Assembly (NCBI GenBank): GCA_963976395.1
Contig: CAXBLG010000073.1
Location: 1-17,807, forward strand
Length of the DNA stretch: 17,807 nt
From: UBA11612 sp963976395
Lineage (GTDB): Bacteria > Pseudomonadota > Alphaproteobacteria > Rhodospirillales > Rhodospirillaceae
Direction: 5' to 3'
A program made the position numbers and the translations under genes. The notes under the pieces are model-generated. The model was not told the DNA's origin. It saw only the letters and a program-made list of their open reading frames with translations, and searched no databases. This document shows, piece by piece, positions 8,461 through 16,288 of this stretch; position 1 is the stretch's first letter; each line of letters opens with the position of its first letter.

Positions 8461-9569
8461 GAGTATTCCTTTTTGAAAGAGCTTGCTGTCGGCAAGATTA
8501 GCGCGTCTTCATCGCGCCACCCAAAATCGATCAAGGAGCCAGCCTCGACACCGTTCAATCCTGAACTGTTGATCAGTAGCTTGGTTCCGTTGACATTAAT
8601 TTCGATCCGCGTGAACGGACCGAGAAAGGAGTTAGACTGTACTATACCGCGTCCACGTATCACATCTGCGGCCAGAGACGGCCCTAGAAGGATACATTCT
8701 GGTCGAATCGCGACAGTCACAGGGTCGCCTGTGGGGGCAGACGAACTAAGGCCCGTAAATTCACCCGCTGAAGTCGCAACGCGCACGGTGCCGCTCACAT
8801 TTTCTACAACGCGCCCCGGCAATAAATTTGTTTCACCTACGAAATCAGCGACGTAGGAGCTTAGGGGCTGGCGATACACTTCTTCGGGCGTCCCAACCTG
8901 CGCGATGCGGCCCTCTTCCATGACGACAATGACGTCGGAAAGATTCATTGCTTCTTCTTGATCATGCGTGACGTAAATAAATGTAATGCCGACATCACGC
9001 TGAAGTGCTTTGAGTTCCCCTTGCATATGTCTGCGCATTTTTAGATCAAGCGCGCCAAGCGGCTCATCAAGAAGGAGGACGCGGGGTTGGGTTACGAGTG
9101 CCCTAGCAAGCGCGACACGCTGCTGTTGGCCGCCAGAAAGTTGGCGCGGATACTTTGCAGCCTGATCGGTTAAACCAAGGTTGGTTAAAATGGCCTCGAC
9201 CCGAATAGATATTTCCGATTTCGGTAGTCCGTCCATTCGGAGACCAAATGCAACATTGCGCGCAACAGTCATGTGCGGAAAAAGCGCGTAGCTTTGGAAT
9301 ACCATGCGGGTATGCCGGCCCGGCTCGCCGCCATGTACGGGCTCACCGGCCACAAGAACCTTTCCTTCATCCGGCTCTTCAAATCCGCCAATAATGCGAA
9401 GGGTGGTTGTTTTGCCGCAGCCTGAGGGCCCAAGGAGCGTTATGAATTGTCCTGAGGCAACATCGAGGTCAATGCCGGCCACCGCCTCGAACTTCCCAAA
9501 GCGCTTAGTTACACCTCTGAGCCGAACATCGGGAAGATCATCACTGAATTGAGAATCGCTCTCGCTCAC
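8457..9569 (-). CDS. potA: Polyamine-type ABC importer ATPase (PotA-like)
   Basis: This is the cytoplasmic ATPase of a spermidine/putrescine-type ABC importer. The 370-residue product shows Walker A GPSGCGKT (47-54), Q-loop FQSYALFPHMT (Gln92), signature LSGGQQQR (144-151), Walker B VLLLDEP (164-170), the D-loop LGALD and the H-loop His202, followed by a C-terminal TOBE-type regulatory domain (about 280-355). Length is typical of PotA/PotG proteins. The GTG start overlaps the potD stop (GTGA 9566-9569). Order potB-potC-potD-potA here differs from the common potABCD order, but clusters with the ATPase last are not rare. The transported compound is unknown and need not be a polyamine. Confidence 0.93.
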   Translation of the reverse strand: MSESDSQFSDDLPDVRLRGVTKRFGKFEAVAGIDLDVASGQFITLLGPSGCGKTTTLRIIGGFEEPDEGKVLVAGEPVHGGEPGRHTRMVFQSYALFPHMTVARNVAFGLRMDGLPKSEISIRVEAILTNLGLTDQAAKYPRQLSGGQQQRVALARALVTQPRVLLLDEPLGALDLKMRRHMQGELKALQRDVGITFIYVTHDQEEAMNLSDVIVVMEEGRIAQVGTPEEVYRQPLSSYVADFVGETNLLPGRVVENVSGTVRVATSAGEFTGLSSSAPTGDPVTVAIRPECILLGPSLAADVIRGRGIVQSNSFLGPFTRIEINVNGTKLLINSSGLNGVEAGSLIDFGWRDEDALILPTASSFKKEYS

Positions 9570-10672
9570 GCTGCTTTCACTTCGTTCCAGATTTCATTCC
9601 AGCGCGATCTATCTTCGGGTACGCCTTTGAACGTAAGCCGAGAGACAGCTTTTGTGTCGATGCCGAGTTCCTGCACGAGTTCGGGCTCTAGACGATCCAC
9701 AGCTGCCTCGGAGCATGGGGCATATCCCAAGTAGCGTGCCATCATCTCGCCGTACTCAGGACTGAGGGAGAAATTGGCATAGTCTTCGACAAGTGAAAGC
9801 TTCCGAGTTCCTTTCACCGCTGAAACCGCTTCGCTCCAGCCGATTGCACCTTCCTTGGGCCAAACCCAGCCGGCGTCGATACCAGCTTTGCGCAAGGGGG
9901 TAATCACCGCCAACATTGTCCAGGCCACAACGACTTCGCCCGATGCGAGCATATTTTGTACATCAGCAATATTTTTCCAGTAGGCGCGTAAGAGCGGCTT
10001 TTGCGAGATGAGGAGTTTTTTGACTTCTTGCAGTTCTCTCTCGTCCATTTCGTAAGGTTTTTCGATTCCAAGTTTAAGGGCGGCAAGGCCGAGTGAATCC
10101 TCCGGTTCGTCGCGCAGAGCGATCCGCCCCTTCCATTTAGGATCAAATAAGGCGTCCATGGAATCAATCTCGCCCGTAACTTGGCGGTTGTAGGCGATGG
10201 CGTTGGCGCCCCATACGAAAGGAACGCCATAGAGATTGCCGTTGACCGACCACTCCGGACGAGCCCGAAATTCCGGGAAGAGAGTTTCCGCGTTCGTCAT
10301 CTTCGCTGGATTGAGCGGCTCAATGAGGCCAGCTTTCGCGGCGAGAGCGACATAATTCTGCACCGGGACGATCATATCGTAAAGTTTGGTGCCGCCGCCG
10401 CGTAACTTTGCCATCATCTCGTCTGAACTACTGTAAAACGTCGGTCTCAGATCGAAGTTTAGGCTTTGTTTCGCGGCCTCAATAAATGGTTGTTCGCCCC
10501 AACTCGACCACGTGAAATAATTTAGAACTTGGTCTTGGGCGAAGATGCGGCTCCCCGGTGCTGACAAGCTCAGTCCGGCAGCGCCTAGACCCGCTGCACC
10601 AAGTGAGCGCATGACTTGTCTCCGAGATATTCCCGAGGGAAGGAGGAGATCGAGCTTGGGTTTCTCAGCCAT
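9566..10672 (-). CDS. potD: Periplasmic polyamine-type substrate-binding protein with Tat signal (PotD-like)
   Basis: This is the extracytoplasmic solute-binding protein that delivers ligand to the PotBC channel. The 368-residue product begins with a twin-arginine signal (SRRQVMRSLGAAG, about residues 15-27) followed by a hydrophobic stretch and an AQ-type cleavage region, so it is probably exported folded by Tat. The mature part has the PotD/family 1 layout: LNYFTWSSWGE near the N-terminus, YDMIVPVQNYV (compare YDLVVPSTYYV in PotD), WNEIW near the C-terminus. A good ribosome site AGGAG (10683-10679) lies 6 bases before the ATG. Sits between potC and potA, 24 bases after the potC stop. Specificity is not readable. 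Confidence 0.92.
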   Translation of the reverse strand: MAEKPKLDLLLPSGISRRQVMRSLGAAGLGAAGLSLSAPGSRIFAQDQVLNYFTWSSWGEQPFIEAAKQSLNFDLRPTFYSSSDEMMAKLRGGGTKLYDMIVPVQNYVALAAKAGLIEPLNPAKMTNAETLFPEFRARPEWSVNGNLYGVPFVWGANAIAYNRQVTGEIDSMDALFDPKWKGRIALRDEPEDSLGLAALKLGIEKPYEMDERELQEVKKLLISQKPLLRAYWKNIADVQNMLASGEVVVAWTMLAVITPLRKAGIDAGWVWPKEGAIGWSEAVSAVKGTRKLSLVEDYANFSLSPEYGEMMARYLGYAPCSEAAVDRLEPELVQELGIDTKAVSRLTFKGVPEDRSRWNEIWNEVKAA

Positions 10673-10696
10673 ACTTTGCTCCTGTGGTGATCATAC

Positions 10697-11506
10697 TTAT
10701 TCACCTTTCGGCGAAGATGTCATTTGCGCGCGCTGAATCAGAGCTTGCGCGATTCCCGCCATCACACAACTCACGACAATCGTTAGGGTCGCGATTGCGT
10801 TTATTTCCGGTGTGATGCCAAAACGGAGCATCGACCAGATTATCATAGGCAGTGTGTTCTCTGTACCGGTGGTGAAGAATGTCACAACAACTTCGTCAAA
10901 CGAAAGCGTAAATGATATGAGCACACTGGTGAGTATCGCCGGAGCGAGCAGTGGCAACGTGATCTCTAGAAAAATCGTCAGCGTACTGGCGCCCAGGTCG
11001 CGTGCGGCTTCCTCCAGGGATTCATCGAAGCCGATGAAACGTGCCGAAATAATGAGAAACACGTACGGAAACGCAACGACCGTGTGACCGAGAATGACAG
11101 TCGTCAATGAAAGGTCTAGCTGGGCGAGGTTGTAGAAGCTCAACAGCGCGATACCAAGAATAAGATGCGGCACCATCATTGGTAAGCTCGCGCCCGACCG
11201 AAGTACCGTGCGCCATCGTGGAGCATAGCGATGAACGCCAGTCGCAGCCGCGACTCCCAATGCTGTGGCCAAGACGACGGTCGCTGCGGCCACAATAAAG
11301 CTGTTCACGAGTGCAGAGTGAAAAGCCGTGTTCGCGGCAAGTTGCTCGTACCAGGCGAAGGTAAATCCGCGAATCGGAAAAATACTGATTTCCGAACTGT
11401 TGAATGAGAAGAGGACAACAAGGAAGAGGGGAGCGAACAGGAACAAAAGGACCAGCGCAGTCCACATCCCGAGCAGGAACTTTGGTGAGGGGCGCAGCTT
11501 TCTCAT
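10697..11506 (-). CDS. potC: Polyamine-type ABC importer permease (PotC-like)
   Basis: This is the second membrane subunit of the importer. The 269-residue product is strongly hydrophobic with about six transmembrane helices and the EAA loop that contacts the ATPase: EEAARDLGASTLTIFLEITLPLL (about residues 177-199). N-terminal LVLLFLFAPLFLVVLFSF and the FNSSEISIFPIRGFTFAWYEQL segment are typical of PotC/PotI permeases. The start overlaps the potB stop (ATGA 11503-11506). Confidence 0.93.
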   Translation of the reverse strand: MRKLRPSPKFLLGMWTALVLLFLFAPLFLVVLFSFNSSEISIFPIRGFTFAWYEQLAANTAFHSALVNSFIVAAATVVLATALGVAAATGVHRYAPRWRTVLRSGASLPMMVPHLILGIALLSFYNLAQLDLSLTTVILGHTVVAFPYVFLIISARFIGFDESLEEAARDLGASTLTIFLEITLPLLAPAILTSVLISFTLSFDEVVVTFFTTGTENTLPMIIWSMLRFGITPEINAIATLTIVVSCVMAGIAQALIQRAQMTSSPKGE

Positions 11507-12354
11507 CGTACTGTCCCCGGCGCTCGGCCCGCTCTTAGTAGGACCACTGCGACAATAAGGATGATTGCCATGATGGCAAGAGACATCGCCGATCCCAGCG
11601 GGTAGTCGTAAGCCGCTCCGAACTGCTGGGCGACCATGCTGCCGATGAGAATGCTTCGCGTGCCGCCCAGTAACTCTGGTGTCACGAAAGAACCCATTGA
11701 TGGAATAAAGACAAACAAGCAGCCTGTCGCAACGCCGGGCAAGCTAAGCGGAAGCGTGACGTAGAGAAACGTCCGCCAACGTCCACCGCCTAAATCCTTC
11801 GAGGCTTCGAAGAGCCTAGGGTCGAGTTTCTCCAGAACCGAGTAGAGCGGTAGAATCAGAAAAGGCATGTAGATGTGCACGAGCGCTAACGTTACGGCAA
11901 AATCACTATATAGGAGCCAGGTGACCGGTTCGCTGATAAGTCCGGCTGCCTGTAGAGCTTGGTTGATCGCCCCGTTGGTGCCGAGGATTAGCATCCAGGC
12001 GTAAGTGCGTACGAGGTAACTCGTCCACAGTGGCAATATAACGAGGACGACTAAGGTTAGGCGAAATCGTCGCGTTTTTCGCGCGAGGTAGTAGGCGACC
12101 GGATAGCCGATGATCAGCGAAATCATCGTGACAAGGAGCGAAATCTTTATGGTGCGCCAGAACACGCCCAGGTAAAGCGGGCGGAAGAGCTTTTCGTAGT
12201 TGGTGAGTGTGAAATCTACGACGAGATTATAGTCGATAACGCGCCAGAAGCTGAGGAGCACTATGGCTATCATGGGCAAGAAAAAGAGCCCGCCGATCCA
12301 AATCGCCGGGGGTCCGAGAAAGGCCGAAGCCGCAATAAAACCGCGTCTTCTCAT
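11503..12354 (-). CDS. potB: Polyamine-type ABC importer permease (PotB-like), first gene of operon
   Basis: This is the first membrane subunit of the importer. The 283-residue product has about six transmembrane helices, the PotB-type segment YLARKTRRFRLTLVVLVILP followed by WTSYLVRTYAWM, and an EAA loop with EASKDLGGGRWRTFLYVTLPL. C-terminal PSMGSFVTPELLGG is characteristic of PotB/PotH. It appears to be the first gene of the pot-DUF1028-hyu operon, since about 290 gene-free bases lie upstream. A GGGG sits only one base before the ATG, too close to be an ideal ribosome site, and I see no better in-frame start nearby. Confidence 0.92.
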   Translation of the reverse strand: MRRRGFIAASAFLGPPAIWIGGLFFLPMIAIVLLSFWRVIDYNLVVDFTLTNYEKLFRPLYLGVFWRTIKISLLVTMISLIIGYPVAYYLARKTRRFRLTLVVLVILPLWTSYLVRTYAWMLILGTNGAINQALQAAGLISEPVTWLLYSDFAVTLALVHIYMPFLILPLYSVLEKLDPRLFEASKDLGGGRWRTFLYVTLPLSLPGVATGCLFVFIPSMGSFVTPELLGGTRSILIGSMVAQQFGAAYDYPLGSAMSLAIMAIILIVAVVLLRAGRAPGTVR

Positions 12355-12644
12355 GCCCCTAGATCTGGCCCGTGCACGCAGTGTGCCTTCGCCATGCGTT
12401 CGGTCACACTCGAAACGGTATGCTCGGCGCAGATCTTAATACCAGCAGTGGCCACTATATTGGCACTCCCATGCTGAAACCCGGAATGTAACAAACGCTA
12501 ACATCCCGTTCATCGGGTGGAAAGAAAAAGTGGCGTTTTAGTTAGAATCGAATTGTTTGTCGCGCATGATGAGTTGTGCGCCATTGCTTCCAACGTGGAC
12601 AAAAGCTTTCTGTAAGAGCAAGACAGGTCGACAGTTCTATTTTT
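12355..12644 (-). promoter_or_regulatory. Intergenic region, probable promoter of the pot-hyu operon
   Basis: These 290 bases hold no credible gene and separate two codirectional gene blocks. They are the natural place for the promoter of potB-hyuB; I cannot pick a convincing -35/-10 pair. A 19-base imperfect inverted repeat (ATGT...ACAT ends) lies at 12486-12504, and next to it a small GC hairpin CCCG-N5-CGGG (12505-12517). After the DUF1028 stop there is a TCTAT/ATAGA hairpin but no clear T-run, so I see no strong terminator for the upstream block and read-through is possible. Confidence 0.5.
12486..12504. promoter_or_regulatory. Imperfect inverted repeat, possible operator
   Basis: ATGTAACAAACGCTAACAT lies about 130 bases before the potB start. 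The outer four bases on each side are complementary (ATGT/ACAT) and the inner part only partly so. Size and position fit a regulator-binding site, but the symmetry is weak and could be chance. Confidence 0.25.
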
Positions 12645-13493
12645 TCATAGATAGAGCTTGGCCAAATGATCTAGAGCCAGTTTGTCGATGGCCCTGGATT
12701 TAAGGTCGAATCGTTCTTCCAAGTTTTCTGTGCCGATAAAGTCGTCGATGGCTTGGCCAAGTTCAGTGCTCCAACCTGGAGGGTAATCGTTCGTGTGACC
12801 GGCTTTGCTCATGATGGCTCGAAGGGTTTCTAGTGTGTCTTTTTCTAAGGCCAGACGCTCACAATCATTCGTGAAGAAGTAGAGTTGGTGCAGGCCCAGC
12901 AACCGCTGAATTTCCTCAATCGGATCGGGCGCGTCATCAACCCTCAGATCCAATACAGTGTCGCTCAATCCCTGATAGCCGGCTCCTTTTCGCAGCACCT
13001 TGATGGCCACAGACTGCCGTCCGCGGCGGTCTCCGCCAGCGCTGTCACCAGCTGCTATTGCAGCAAATAGTCTCTCATATAGTGGACCTGTCGTGGATTC
13101 GAACGAGTTCGCCATTGATGTAACCACGTCCTCACCGGCAAGGCAGTTCCCCTGACAGGCGTATCCTGCCCCTGTGAGGTGGCCGGCCCAACCTTGACAG
13201 CCGGAGCCGGTGTAACTTGCCGAGCCGCCGTTCGAATCAACGATGCCAACTTGCCGCCGCTCGCGTCCCGTGTCGGCCGCGAGTAACTTGTTTAGTGCTT
13301 CTACCGCGCCGATCTCGCGCAGCAGGTTCAATCCATCTGGTCCAAAGGTGGCGTTGGCAAGGGCCTGCGTTGCAATTGCTCCGACATCGGCTTCAAGCCA
13401 TGGAACTATGCTGCCAACCGCGAGAAATTTTGATGCGACGGCGACTCCGGTGTCTCCGGTTACAGGATCGACGGCTGCTATCGAAAACGTCAT
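12645..13493 (-). CDS. DUF1028 family putative Ntn-type hydrolase with C-terminal PG-binding-like domain
   Basis: This second DUF1028 protein (282 residues) is the more canonical one. It starts MTFSIAAVDPVTG (Thr2 a possible nucleophile), with VAVASKFLAVGS, VGAIATQA, RQVGIVDSNG, ASYTG, GWAGH, CQGNCLAG and GGDRRGRQS in the expected order up to about residue 170. The last 60 or so residues, after KDTLETLRAIM, match the pattern of the small domain often fused to DUF1028 and named putative peptidoglycan-binding (ELGQAIDDFIGTENLEERF, then a terminal ID...LDHLAKLYL). The short paralogue at 7717-8460 lacks this tail. The ATG lies two bases after the upstream DUF4438 stop, with GGGAG close upstream, so it is cotranslated with that gene. 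The real ligand of the tail domain is unproven. Confidence 0.87.
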   Translation of the reverse strand: MTFSIAAVDPVTGDTGVAVASKFLAVGSIVPWLEADVGAIATQALANATFGPDGLNLLREIGAVEALNKLLAADTGRERRQVGIVDSNGGSASYTGSGCQGWAGHLTGAGYACQGNCLAGEDVVTSMANSFESTTGPLYERLFAAIAAGDSAGGDRRGRQSVAIKVLRKGAGYQGLSDTVLDLRVDDAPDPIEEIQRLLGLHQLYFFTNDCERLALEKDTLETLRAIMSKAGHTNDYPPGWSTELGQAIDDFIGTENLEERFDLKSRAIDKLALDHLAKLYL

Positions 13494-13495
13494 GG

Positions 13496-14377
13496 TTAAC
13501 TCCCGTCTGATTCAGTCGACCAGTCGATTAACAGTTTGGGAAGTGTGCACGGCGCAATGACAGGGCGAAGGTGATCAGATCTTGCTGTCATGAGGATTGT
13601 TACCCCGACGCCATGCCCCGGTGCGTGACCGGGTCCATGACTGACCAGCCCGATCGAAACCATGCCTGTTTGAAAATGCCGTGTGGTCGCGCTGTCTATA
13701 TCTGAGAACGCGACCAGATCACCAAAACGCAGCCCCGCCGCGAGGTGGTCATCCGTTATTTCAAGATCTCCCACCCAGCTGTCTTGCCCAAGTCCAGCAC
13801 CGGCAGTCTCGGGCGGGACGATCACACGGACATCGCAGACCAGTGCACCTTGCGCTTCGACCAATGGCAACGCATCCAGCAATCGCGGCGACATGTTGCA
13901 CAACAAGACCTCAGGATGATCGATAAGCGCTAACCCGCGCCCAACGGTTTCAACAACAACTTTGTCCTCACAATTCAGCGTGGCCGCGATCGAATCGCAG
14001 ACCTCGACGCCGACTAATTGGGGTGCCCATGCTCCAGGTGCCAGGCCGCCGCGCTTGCCCGCGACGACCCCGATTGTTTTGCCTGCAGCATCGCGCACCC
14101 TGTTACCAACACAGCTGAGAAGATGAAGTGCCCCAGGGTGGGCAGGCGTTGTTGTCGCGTCTTCGATGCTCGCGCCCGGCATCAGATGATCCGCCAACCA
14201 TTGCGTCACTGAGTCTCCGGCATGGACGCCCAGCGCTACACCGCCCGTTCCGGGCAAATAACGCACCTTACCATTTTCGTCGATAGTCATTGCCTCGGCG
14301 TGGATGCGCGGCGGAGCAATTCTACCGGTGATGTTGGTGGATACCAGCCCGGCGCGGTTTGTTTGCAGCAAGGACAT
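13496..14377 (-). CDS. DUF4438 family protein, second of a tandem pair
   Basis: The product (293 residues) belongs to the uncharacterised DUF4438 family. Family landmarks: LPGTGGV (41-47), DHLMPG (63-68), LLSCVGN (86-92), GKRGG (107-111), LRFGDLVAFSDID (216-228), SHG (246-248) and GHGVGVT (254-260). The frame stays open for another 139 codons upstream, but that part is antisense-like sequence over the neighbouring gene; the ATG at 14377 is chosen because it overlaps the previous stop by one base (TAATG) and has a strong GGGAGGG six bases upstream. The FGRxxRKG-like stretch seen in the sister protein is replaced here by a diverged ATTRHFQTG. Function unknown; Asp/His/Gly motifs suggest a binding or catalytic site, possibly metal-dependent (inference). 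Confidence 0.83.
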   Translation of the reverse strand: MSLLQTNRAGLVSTNITGRIAPPRIHAEAMTIDENGKVRYLPGTGGVALGVHAGDSVTQWLADHLMPGASIEDATTTPAHPGALHLLSCVGNRVRDAAGKTIGVVAGKRGGLAPGAWAPQLVGVEVCDSIAATLNCEDKVVVETVGRGLALIDHPEVLLCNMSPRLLDALPLVEAQGALVCDVRVIVPPETAGAGLGQDSWVGDLEITDDHLAAGLRFGDLVAFSDIDSATTRHFQTGMVSIGLVSHGPGHAPGHGVGVTILMTARSDHLRPVIAPCTLPKLLIDWSTESDGS

Positions 14378-15222
14378 TATGATCCCTCCCACGGTAGAGG
14401 CAGAAGTCGGGTCAATTGAGCTTCGCCACTTATATCGAGTGTTAAACGGTCCGATGGGGCGGTCAACAACGTCATCAGGCCGAGTCCGTGGCCTCCACCG
14501 ATCGTGGTCCCATGGGAAATGATTCCAACCATGGTCCAACCTTTCCGGTGCTGCCGACCAAACCGGTGGTCCTGATCCATAACCGCGACTATATCTCCGA
14601 ACCTTAGGTCCCTGGTCATCTCGGTAATTGGCTTGATTGACGTGTTCATATCCATATTGAACATCGCGGCTGGCATTCCAATTCCGGCGGCGGCTGCGAT
14701 AGACGGCAATATCGCCGCCACTTGTATTTGCAGGCGATGATCGCCAGATGTTTTGACCATTGCGGCATACAGCGCGGGGCTGCATGAATGGCAAATCAGG
14801 TCCGAGAATTCGTCGTCTGCTAAGCCTATACCTTTGGCGTCAATACTCACCCAGTCGCCTGGCGATAGTCGCTTCAAAACGTCCGGTGCAAACATGGCAA
14901 GAACACCGCCGTGTTTGCCGTATACAATGCCGCGTGACCCAGCAGCCGGCCCATCCAGAACTTCAACGGGATTGCCAACGCAAGATAGCAGCCGAATCGC
15001 GTGATTAGCATCTGTATCCGGGTGTCCGAGCGTGACACCGGGTTCGACATGATCCCCCTGCCAATTGCTAGCGATATCACCGAGGCCAATCCCCGTCACA
15101 ACTCCGCCCTGGCCAGGCAAGACATGTTTAACGCCGTTTGGGTGGACAGCTTCGTTGGCTGACCCCGATTGAATCTGCGCTTTCAGCCGCGTGGTGACGA
15201 GTTGGTGAGTGTTAATAGCCAC
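14377..15222 (-). CDS. DUF4438 family protein, first of a tandem pair
   Basis: The product (281 residues from the GTG at 15222) is a DUF4438 protein. Landmarks: LPGQGGV (35-41), WQGDHVEPGV (54-63), LLSCVGN (78-84), GKHGG (102-106), LRFGDIVAVMDQDHRFGR (206-223), SHG (236-238) and GGGHGLGLMTLLT (242-254). I chose GTG at 15222 because AINTHQLV matches the expected N-terminus of the family; the longer frame from 15318 adds 32 residues that overlie the dehydrogenase gene and have no family character. The start overlaps the dehydrogenase stop by 11 bases, with no strong ribosome site visible, so translation may be coupled. It keeps the canonical DxDxRFGR segment, unlike its sister at 13496-14377. 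Confidence 0.83.
   Translation of the reverse strand: MAINTHQLVTTRLKAQIQSGSANEAVHPNGVKHVLPGQGGVVTGIGLGDIASNWQGDHVEPGVTLGHPDTDANHAIRLLSCVGNPVEVLDGPAAGSRGIVYGKHGGVLAMFAPDVLKRLSPGDWVSIDAKGIGLADDEFSDLICHSCSPALYAAMVKTSGDHRLQIQVAAILPSIAAAAGIGMPAAMFNMDMNTSIKPITEMTRDLRFGDIVAVMDQDHRFGRQHRKGWTMVGIISHGTTIGGGHGLGLMTLLTAPSDRLTLDISGEAQLTRLLPLPWEGS
14384..14390 (-). promoter_or_regulatory. Strong ribosome-binding site that fixes the start of the second DUF4438 gene
   Basis: GGGAGGG on the minus strand, followed after six bases by ATG (14377-14375), inside the last codons of the first DUF4438 gene. With the TAATG stop-start overlap it supports translational coupling and rules against the longer upstream frame. 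Confidence 0.75.
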
Positions 15223-16261
15223 GATTTCGCTCGAACAGATTACGAAGCGGACGACCCCCGAGGTAGCGTTCGAGATTGTCCAGAAAGATATCGACGATGC
15301 GTCCGTTTTCGGCGGCAACCGTGCTGGCAGAGTGAGGTGAAATAAGGGTGTTAGGCAGCTCCCAAAGCGGACTTTCTTTTGGGAGTGGTTCCACCGTGAA
15401 AGCGTCCAGCGCAGCGCCGCTGATATGACCGGACCGCAAGGCGTCAGCTAAGGCCCCTTCATTTATAACCGCTCCTCTCGCGATGTTGACCACGACGATC
15501 CCTGGTTTCATCGCCGCGATCTCTGGCTCATCAATAAGAAGCCTAGTCTCTTCGGTCAGCGGGCAAGCCAAAACCAATGCGTCCACATTTGACAATGCGG
15601 CCCGCAACTCACTTTTCTCGACGATCTTGCTCACCCCTTCCGGCAAGGGGCCCTCGGAGCGGCGGCGCATTCCCCAAACATCCATGCCGAAATTGGCTGC
15701 ATCCTTGGCCACCGCCCTTCCAAGCGAACCAAGACCAACCACAAGTGCTCGGGCACCGTAAAGGCCACGTACTGTATAGCGTTCCCAGTGTTTGGCCTGT
15801 TTCATCTCGTTTAGTTTTGGTACGCCGCGAAGAAAGTGAAGCATGCCGAGCATGGAAAACTCGGCCAAAGGCCTGGAGTGCACACCCGACGCGGTCGTAA
15901 ACATGATGTCGCTTTGATCGAGACCGGTTTTTTTAAGAAACTCACCTATGCCAGCGCTCGTGGCTTGCACCCAGCGCACGTTTGGTGCGTTGCTTGGTAG
16001 GTTGGCCGGGTCTATCAGGTCAAAGTCAAAGAGGATATTTGCCTTGGCGAGCAGTGCCGACCAGCGATCTCTTATCTCTGGTGTCACCGACCTCGGCCCG
16101 CCGTGATGGTCGCCAATATAGCGCGGTGTGGGTAATAAGTCGGCCTCGTGCACTATTTCAACACGATCTCCGCCAGCTGATTTGATGCGGGCTACATGCT
16201 CGTCTTCCAACGGTGAAGCGACAAGTATGATCGGTTTTTCAGGTCGGCTGTTTGTGGTCAT
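15212..16261 (-). CDS. D-isomer-specific 2-hydroxyacid dehydrogenase family protein
   Basis: The 349-residue product is an NAD(P)-dependent dehydrogenase that interconverts 2-oxo acids and D-2-hydroxy acids. It has a catalytic domain at both ends and a Rossmann domain in the middle with GLGSLG (176-181). Active-site residues are in place: Arg262 in NIARGAVI, Glu291 in FTVEPLP and His310 in ISPHSAST. The cofactor loop ends in MRRR rather than an acidic residue after the second strand, which suggests NADP(H) preference (inference). It lies 27 bases after the dppF-like stop and overlaps the DUF4438 gene downstream. In the cluster it could reduce the 2-oxo acid left after amino-acid release, or oxidise a hydroxy acid; the substrate is not readable. 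Confidence 0.9.
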   Translation of the reverse strand: MTTNSRPEKPIILVASPLEDEHVARIKSAGGDRVEIVHEADLLPTPRYIGDHHGGPRSVTPEIRDRWSALLAKANILFDFDLIDPANLPSNAPNVRWVQATSAGIGEFLKKTGLDQSDIMFTTASGVHSRPLAEFSMLGMLHFLRGVPKLNEMKQAKHWERYTVRGLYGARALVVGLGSLGRAVAKDAANFGMDVWGMRRRSEGPLPEGVSKIVEKSELRAALSNVDALVLACPLTEETRLLIDEPEIAAMKPGIVVVNIARGAVINEGALADALRSGHISGAALDAFTVEPLPKESPLWELPNTLISPHSASTVAAENGRIVDIFLDNLERYLGGRPLRNLFERNRGY

Positions 16262-16288
16262 TTTGTTGCGGCTCTCATTTGACGAATA

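Noticed and set aside
14378..14794. N-terminal extension of the second DUF4438 frame (139 extra codons).
   Set aside because: It lies over the first DUF4438 gene in another frame, has Arg/Trp/Tyr-rich shadow composition, and a strong ribosome site plus TAATG overlap fix the start at 14377.
15223..15318. N-terminal extension of the first DUF4438 frame (32 extra codons).
   Set aside because: It overlies the end of the dehydrogenase gene and does not match the family; the GTG at 15222 gives the expected N-terminus.
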